64,000 nt of DNA from the NCBI RefSeq assembly GCF_040183065.1, contig NC_091119.1:68390392-68454391 (forward strand). Reading direction: 5' to 3'. The DNA is from Periplaneta americana (Eukaryota; Arthropoda; Insecta; Blattodea; Blattidae). Both the position numbers and the translations under genes were made by a program. Under the pieces are notes generated by a model. The model had not been told where the DNA came from and made no database searches. It was given only the letters and a program-made list of their open reading frames with translations. Positions 59,607 to 64,000 of the stretch are shown one piece after another. Numbering within the stretch: the first letter of the stretch is position 1; each line of letters begins with the position of its first letter.

Positions 59607-59995
59607 TGATGATGATGATGGTGAGGACACGAGACCTGTCATGTGAATCGTGCAAGTGGGAAAAGAATGAGCTAGCAGAAAGAGAGTTTGTTCCATGATT
59701 AAAATTATACGAATCTACTGACACGAAAGTTCATCTCAGACTAATTATCTTCCTTCTCCATACCCATTGGTGAGAGCCACAACACATGATAAGGTCACAG
59801 AACAAGTTATCTACTGACTCTACTGTAATAATCATCATCATCATCCTGTGGCAGAAAAGTAATAGACTACTTGTATTTACATGACTACTCACTCACCTAC
59901 TCACTTCGGAAATCTGAAGAACGATCTAGCATCTTTTTGCCAAGCGTAGTTTTTACAGAAGAACACAGAACAAACAATTCCACTTTCCCTGACAT
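56620..59995 (-). pseudogene. P element transposase pseudogene, THAP9-like
   Basis: The exon pattern is conserved: exon 1 to 59905 (GIVCSVFFCKNYAWQ, SFFRFPK), exon 2 59532-59383 (CAIWVNKCKRQDLDETF, HRICSDHF; 150 bp as in its relative), exon 3 59292-59120 (LKRTAIPSLNL) and exon 4 from 58771. THAP C, C, W, C, H residues are present. Catalytic residues survive as IIVDEM, VIVSDQ and CIENLSSIIRSKGGNN. Lesions: the exon 1 ATG is out of frame with the finger, a frameshift near 58455, a stop near 58255, frameshifts near 57710 and 57460, and a stop near 57280. It cannot make a full enzyme. Intron 1 carries an AAT microsatellite. Confidence 0.93.
59552..59625. repeat. (AAT)n then (GAT)n microsatellite in P element intron
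   Basis: About 16 AAT units followed by four GAT units. Leu- and Tyr-rich frames here are repeat artefacts. Confidence 0.95.
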
Positions 59996-60505
59996 GTTGT
60001 GGAACAGCCATGAGAATAATCCTTACGACTTACACCACGTGTTGAAGTACAAAACTCTTGTTAGATGCAGTTTACCACGCTATGTGCCACGTTATCCTCA
60101 CTGTCAACATTCCCTGCTGCTAGATAGCACTGATGAGTCATTCGCCTCTCTTATCGTGAACTGTCCAGTATTAATGTTAGAGAGTATTTGATACCAATAG
60201 ATGCTTTGTTCCACTCTCTAATGTTATCTAGTGTCTCAGCAATGGCTCCAGCTACAAATACTGTTGCACAATCTGGAAGACTGACTCTATCCAAGGCACT
60301 GACTACTTTAGGTGACTGGAATATGTTGTTAGGGACGCTAGGTGTGAGGAGGGAACCTTTGAAGCAAGTAATAATGTTGAAAATCAAGATAATGGTTCAG
60401 ACAGTCGATATGCATTCTTGCTATCAGATGTACTAGGTGATTAACATGATGAAGAGGGTCGGTTGCTCTTCCTTTCATGGATATAAATTCACTTCTTCAT
60501 GTCCA

Positions 60506-60850
60506 CCAAGTTAGTGCTGTGGTAATGCGACTGCCTTCAAACTAGCCGGCTCAGGTTCGATTCTCAGCAGGTTCAGAAATTTTCATGTAAGATTTCTACC
60601 TCGGGACTAGGAGAGATGGTGGTGCACAACTTTTACTCAATAAATTGTGCAGCAGTATGCCTGAATTAAATCCCAAATCTGTCCACGTGCATATGAAAAG
60701 AAGGCATATGTCACTGTTGATAGAGATTCACCCATCGGATGGGGACATTAAGACTGGTGGTCCCCTGGGTGCTATCAACAGGAGTAGGCTACGTGTCAGC
60801 ACCGGGTTTCCCCCTTTCTTTCTTCCTCACCTTTGTCATCGTCCTCATCA
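60506..60850 (+). mobile_element. Probable tRNA-derived SINE
   Basis: AGTGCTGTGGTAATGCGACT is an A-box-like stretch and CAGGTTCGATTCTCAG a good B box about 40 bp later. The body includes GATGGGGACATTAAGACTGG and GTAGGCTACGTGTCAGCACC. The 3' end and TSD were not resolved, so the right boundary is approximate. It is not a member of the other three SINE families by eye. Confidence 0.5.
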
Positions 60851-61411
60851 TTTCCTACACTACACTTACACATATACTCACTCTAATACACGACGTAACT
60901 CTTAACAGATACACATTATGCATATTGTGGTCTGTCGAAGTGGTGTGCAACTTGAAAATGGATCACAGTCCTGTCATCTATCCGCGGTATGCAAAATCAC
61001 GCAAGTGAAGTGGGTAGGCTTAGACACACACAGATTTCACTTCTTCGTACCGAGCTCTCTTCATTCATTCTTGGTTTCTTTTGCAGCTGTTTGACATCAC
61101 TACCTTCCATGCTACTTCAAAATACTTTTCTCTTTGCTTTTCAAGAAACATCTGGTCCTCCTCATTTCCAATCTCTTTCATTGCATGTGTCAAACAACTT
61201 GCCCAGATCTCTTTAATGTGTTTTGTTTCATTATATTACTTCCTTGCTGTCTAGCTCTTTTTTTAGATCCAGATATTTATCATAGTTTGGGAAGTTTCTT
61301 AACACACAAATCTATTCACAGAGTTGGAATCCTTGCATGCTCCCTTAGATCAATTTGTAAGTATGTTGGAGGGGCTTGTCTTTGTCCAAGTGATGAAACT
61401 GTACACTTGGA

Positions 61412-61900
61412 CAGTGGCGTGCGGTGACCATTCAGACAGCCGAAGCACTGAATATTATAATTGTTAGATAAATAATAGTAAATCAAGGGGCTTGCCTTGA
61501 TAAAATCACAACTGATAATAATTTAAAAGAACATATATTAAAATAAGTAGACCTAATATCAATTTAAATTTCTTAAAGCTACCATTATACAACATTTGAT
61601 ATAAAATAACAAGCTTCTGGCTTTAAACTCACCCTTGGCACTTCTCACAGTAAGATCAACGGAACTGAAATTCAATCCTTCTCTCCTGGGAAGCAAATTT
61701 GGTAACCACCTCATCAAAGAACTCTTTTTTTTCTTCCTGAGTTCTCCTAGTAGGCATGCTTCAATTGGAATAATTCTAACATGAGATAGTCTCTCTTCTC
61801 CAGTAGAATTTCGAGAGTAGCTTTTGATTCTCTTCAGCATTGAAAACGACCTTTCTACTAAAGACGTACTCACAGGAATTGTACAGTCACGGAAGAAAAA
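61412..61900 (-). pseudogene. hAT transposase C-terminus with 3' end
   Basis: The minus-strand frame reads MSTSLVERSFSMLKRIKSYS and GEERLSHVRIIPIEA, the hAT dimerisation block (..SVERSFS.LKRIK...R...GE.RLS.L). A hAT-like terminal word CAGTGGCGTGCGGTGACC lies at 61412, placed as the 3' end. The rest of the gene is absent beyond about 61900. The family resembles ZMYM1/FAM200-type hAT genes. Confidence 0.7.
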
Positions 61901-62443
61901 TCTGGCCGATGAGCAGCAAAACTCATAATGTTACTTATGCCGGTTTTGTTGTGATTATCACAGTACAGAGTGTCTAAGAGGGATAGTGTTTACCTCCCTT
62001 CGAAGTTCCTGGGCTAGGAAGGAGAGGCTTTCGGACTCTTTCTGTTCAGAATGTCTAATAGGGACACTATTGACTTCCCCTCATAGCTGCTACGCTTCGA
62101 GAGACTGACGTTTGGAATGGTTTTGTTTAAAGTCTATAATATACTGTATTTGTATAATTGCAATGTTTGTTGTGTTTTAGTCGACATATAGAAAGTTGTT
62201 TTGCCATTGGTTTTGCCATTGCGGATATGAAGAATGTTGTTAATGTAATTTTCATCCCCTATGTTCGTCTGTCTTCACTCTACAGGCATACTACGTTTAT
62301 GATTTATGACCACTGTATAGCCTACTTCGTGTTTTTTCTAGAGTCCTAGACACGTGACCCTGTCCATCTTTACCAACAGATTTTGTCTATAAATAGCCAC
62401 AACCACTTCGAAAATCATCATTAGTTTTTCAGTTCGATAGCTA

Positions 62444-63440
62444 TGGACGTCAAAGCCAAAGTAATTGCACTGATCGAGGAAGGCGGATTTAGTGCGGCGC
62501 AAGCTGGAGAACGCTATGGAGTTGCGACTAGAATAGCGTCCAGATGGTGAGCGCAGTATCAAGAGCAAAGATACGTAACTCGTAAACCTTTTAGCGGAAG
62601 ACCCAAGGCATCAACACCACAACAAGATCTTATGTTAATAGAACGTTCGAGGCACTTTCCATTTCACACTTCTAAAATGCTTGTTGCCGACACGGGATTT
62701 CCTGCTTCCAACAGAACGGCTTCTAAAAGGCTCAATGGTGCCAATATTGCGCCGAGAAGAGTGGCGGTAAAGTTCTGACTGAAGACCATCGAATTGATCG
62801 TGTCGCATTTTGCCAAATGCATTACAACTATCCATGGCAAGAGGTCATCTTTTCGAATGAGAAAGTGTTTATGAACCACAGCACAGGGCCAGTGCAAGTA
62901 TATCGACCGAAACAATCCAAGAGATTTGACCCTGAATATGTGGTCCAGAGGCAACGCATTGGTCGTTTGTCCATGTCGATGTGGGGATGGATTTCTGGTT
63001 ATGGTGGCGGCGCGCTATGGAGGATTCATGGGCATATGAATGGGCATCAGTACACCAATATACTGGAAAATGTGATGCTACCTAGTGTGCGTGTGTTTCA
63101 GCCCGAAAACAAAATAAAATTCCAACACGACTTTTCTTCCGTACACACATGTGTTGCCGTGTAGCGGTGGTTCAACATTCACAGGGATGATGTCGTAGAG
63201 GTTCCATGGGTGCCAAAAAGTCCTGACTTAAATCCCATAGAAAATGTGGGGCGGAAGTGTAACGCGGTGTTAATGAACAACTACAGGGTCGGCGTCCTAG
63301 GTATACGGACGAATTGTGGGATCTCGTTTCAGATGCTTGGGATGATGTTGCATTGTCAGATAGATATATCCACAACCTTGTTAATTCTGTACATAGAAGA
63401 ATGCATACAGTGAACAATGCCAATGGTTTCTGGACAGATT
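62444..63440 (+). pseudogene. Tc1-like transposase, degraded
   Basis: The N-terminus MDVKAKVIALIEEGGFSAAQ and AGERYGVATRIASRW is a paired-like HTH, followed by a stop. Later come EDHRIDRVAFCQMHYNYPWQ, EVIFSNEKVF, WGWISGYGGGALWRI, KIKFQHDFSSVHTC and VPWVPKSPDLNPIENVG. The first catalytic aspartate (FSDE in the family) is asparagine here (FSNE), and the second region (QQDNA.xH) is altered. Stops at about 62549 and 63164 and shifts near 62775 and 63245 confirm a pseudogene. Terminal repeats were not found. Confidence 0.85.
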
Positions 63441-63444
63441 ATTA

Positions 63445-64000
63445 AGTCCAGAAGGAAACTATTGTATATCACTAGAGCTACATAGAAAGAAGAACATTTT
63501 AATTTGTGATAAAAAGAACATTCAATATTAATTATTTTACTTTAGGAATGTATATTTTCCCTTATTTTCAGAACTAAAGTAAATACTGTAGGTTTAAAAA
63601 TAGAATAAATAAATGAGTTATAGTAAACCGCTTATATAATCAAACGTTTCCTTAAATCGCACAAAAATTATTTCTAATTAACAAATCTATTTATGTTCCT
63701 CTTTCGTCACTATTATTAATTGTTTACCTAAATTAATTTATATATATTTATTTCAATTTATTTTAATGTTCACTTATACCGTTTGTATTGGATTACTTCA
63801 ATCAATTTATATTTATTCTACTTTATCTGACTGTTGACTTCTATATCGTCTTAGAACGAAGTTCCTATGTATTGTATCTTTCTCAATTTTGTTTACTCTT
63901 CGTCATATTGGCAGTCTGTTTTGCCAGGAAGATATTAAAATAAGAATAAACCATAAATAAATGTAGTATGAATAATTTCAAGGGGAAATTGTTCCGGGGC
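63445..64000. other. AT-rich gene-free end of window
   Basis: No gene or named repeat. Confidence 0.5.

Larger units (their letters stand above)
56323..60190 (-). mobile_element. Second P element, diverged, 3868 bp
   Basis: The inverted ends CAAATACTCTCTAACATTAA match on both sides and continue to TACTGGA.AG. The 7-bp TSD ATACCAA lies at 56316-56322 and 60191-60197. It has the same overall plan and exon structure as the P element at 38417-42184 but clearly different sequence, so it is a separate family. Its gene is broken. Confidence 0.95.

Noticed and set aside
59379-59724. Frames with long Tyr or Leu runs
   Set aside because: The runs are translations of an AAT microsatellite in an intron. 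Only the terminal part of one of them (KCKRQDLDETF...) is real, as THAP exon 2.

Overview
This window is AT-rich nuclear DNA of an animal, almost certainly a hemimetabolous insect. A cockroach or termite (Blattodea) is my best guess, an inference from the style of the SINEs and LINEs and from the palindrome TAGGCCTA, which occurs at least 10 times. I see no bacterial genes, rRNA genes, true tRNA genes or CRISPR array. Nearly everything recognisable is a transposable element, usually broken and often nested in another element. Only one short stretch (37246-37440) looks like a possible host exon.

Layout. 1-9.7 kb: tRNA-derived SINEs with target-site duplications (TSDs), a near-perfect 153-bp palindrome, an inverted pair of mariner 3' ends, a hAT-type MITE inside a LINE 3' end, and a possible Helitron terminus. 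11.6-17.4 kb: minus-strand relics of a large transposase-like family with an SD.xGGQN motif, interrupted by two LINEs that used the same 14-bp target. 18-22 kb: worn LINE fragments. 22.2-34.8 kb: two copies of a repeat of about 1.6 kb. The first was split by a 3.5-kb element and by a pogo-like element, and the second serves as an empty-site reference. Between them lie an RTE-like LINE and a Jockey-like LINE; the latter is interrupted by a GTF2IRD2-type hAT that itself holds another LINE fragment.

38.1-45.0 kb is the most interesting part. A 6.85-kb element (38108-44960), with about 30-bp terminal inverted repeats and a G-rich word repeated near both ends, carries a decayed SD.xGGQN gene. Inside it sits a complete 3768-bp P element (38417-42184). 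The four exons of that P element join without a frameshift into an 857-residue THAP9-like transposase with the whole THAP zinc finger and all three expected acidic catalytic residues. A second, diverged and broken P element lies at 56323-60190. Both P elements have 7-bp TSDs.

45.3-64 kb: two more copies of a dispersed repeat with LINE and MITE insertions, a Mutator-like transposase pseudogene, four copies or derivatives of one RNase H-bearing LINE family, a hAT C-terminus and a Tc1-like pseudogene. The window is a record of successive insertions rather than a set of cooperating genes. The P element transposase at 38.8-42.0 kb is the only gene that looks potentially functional.
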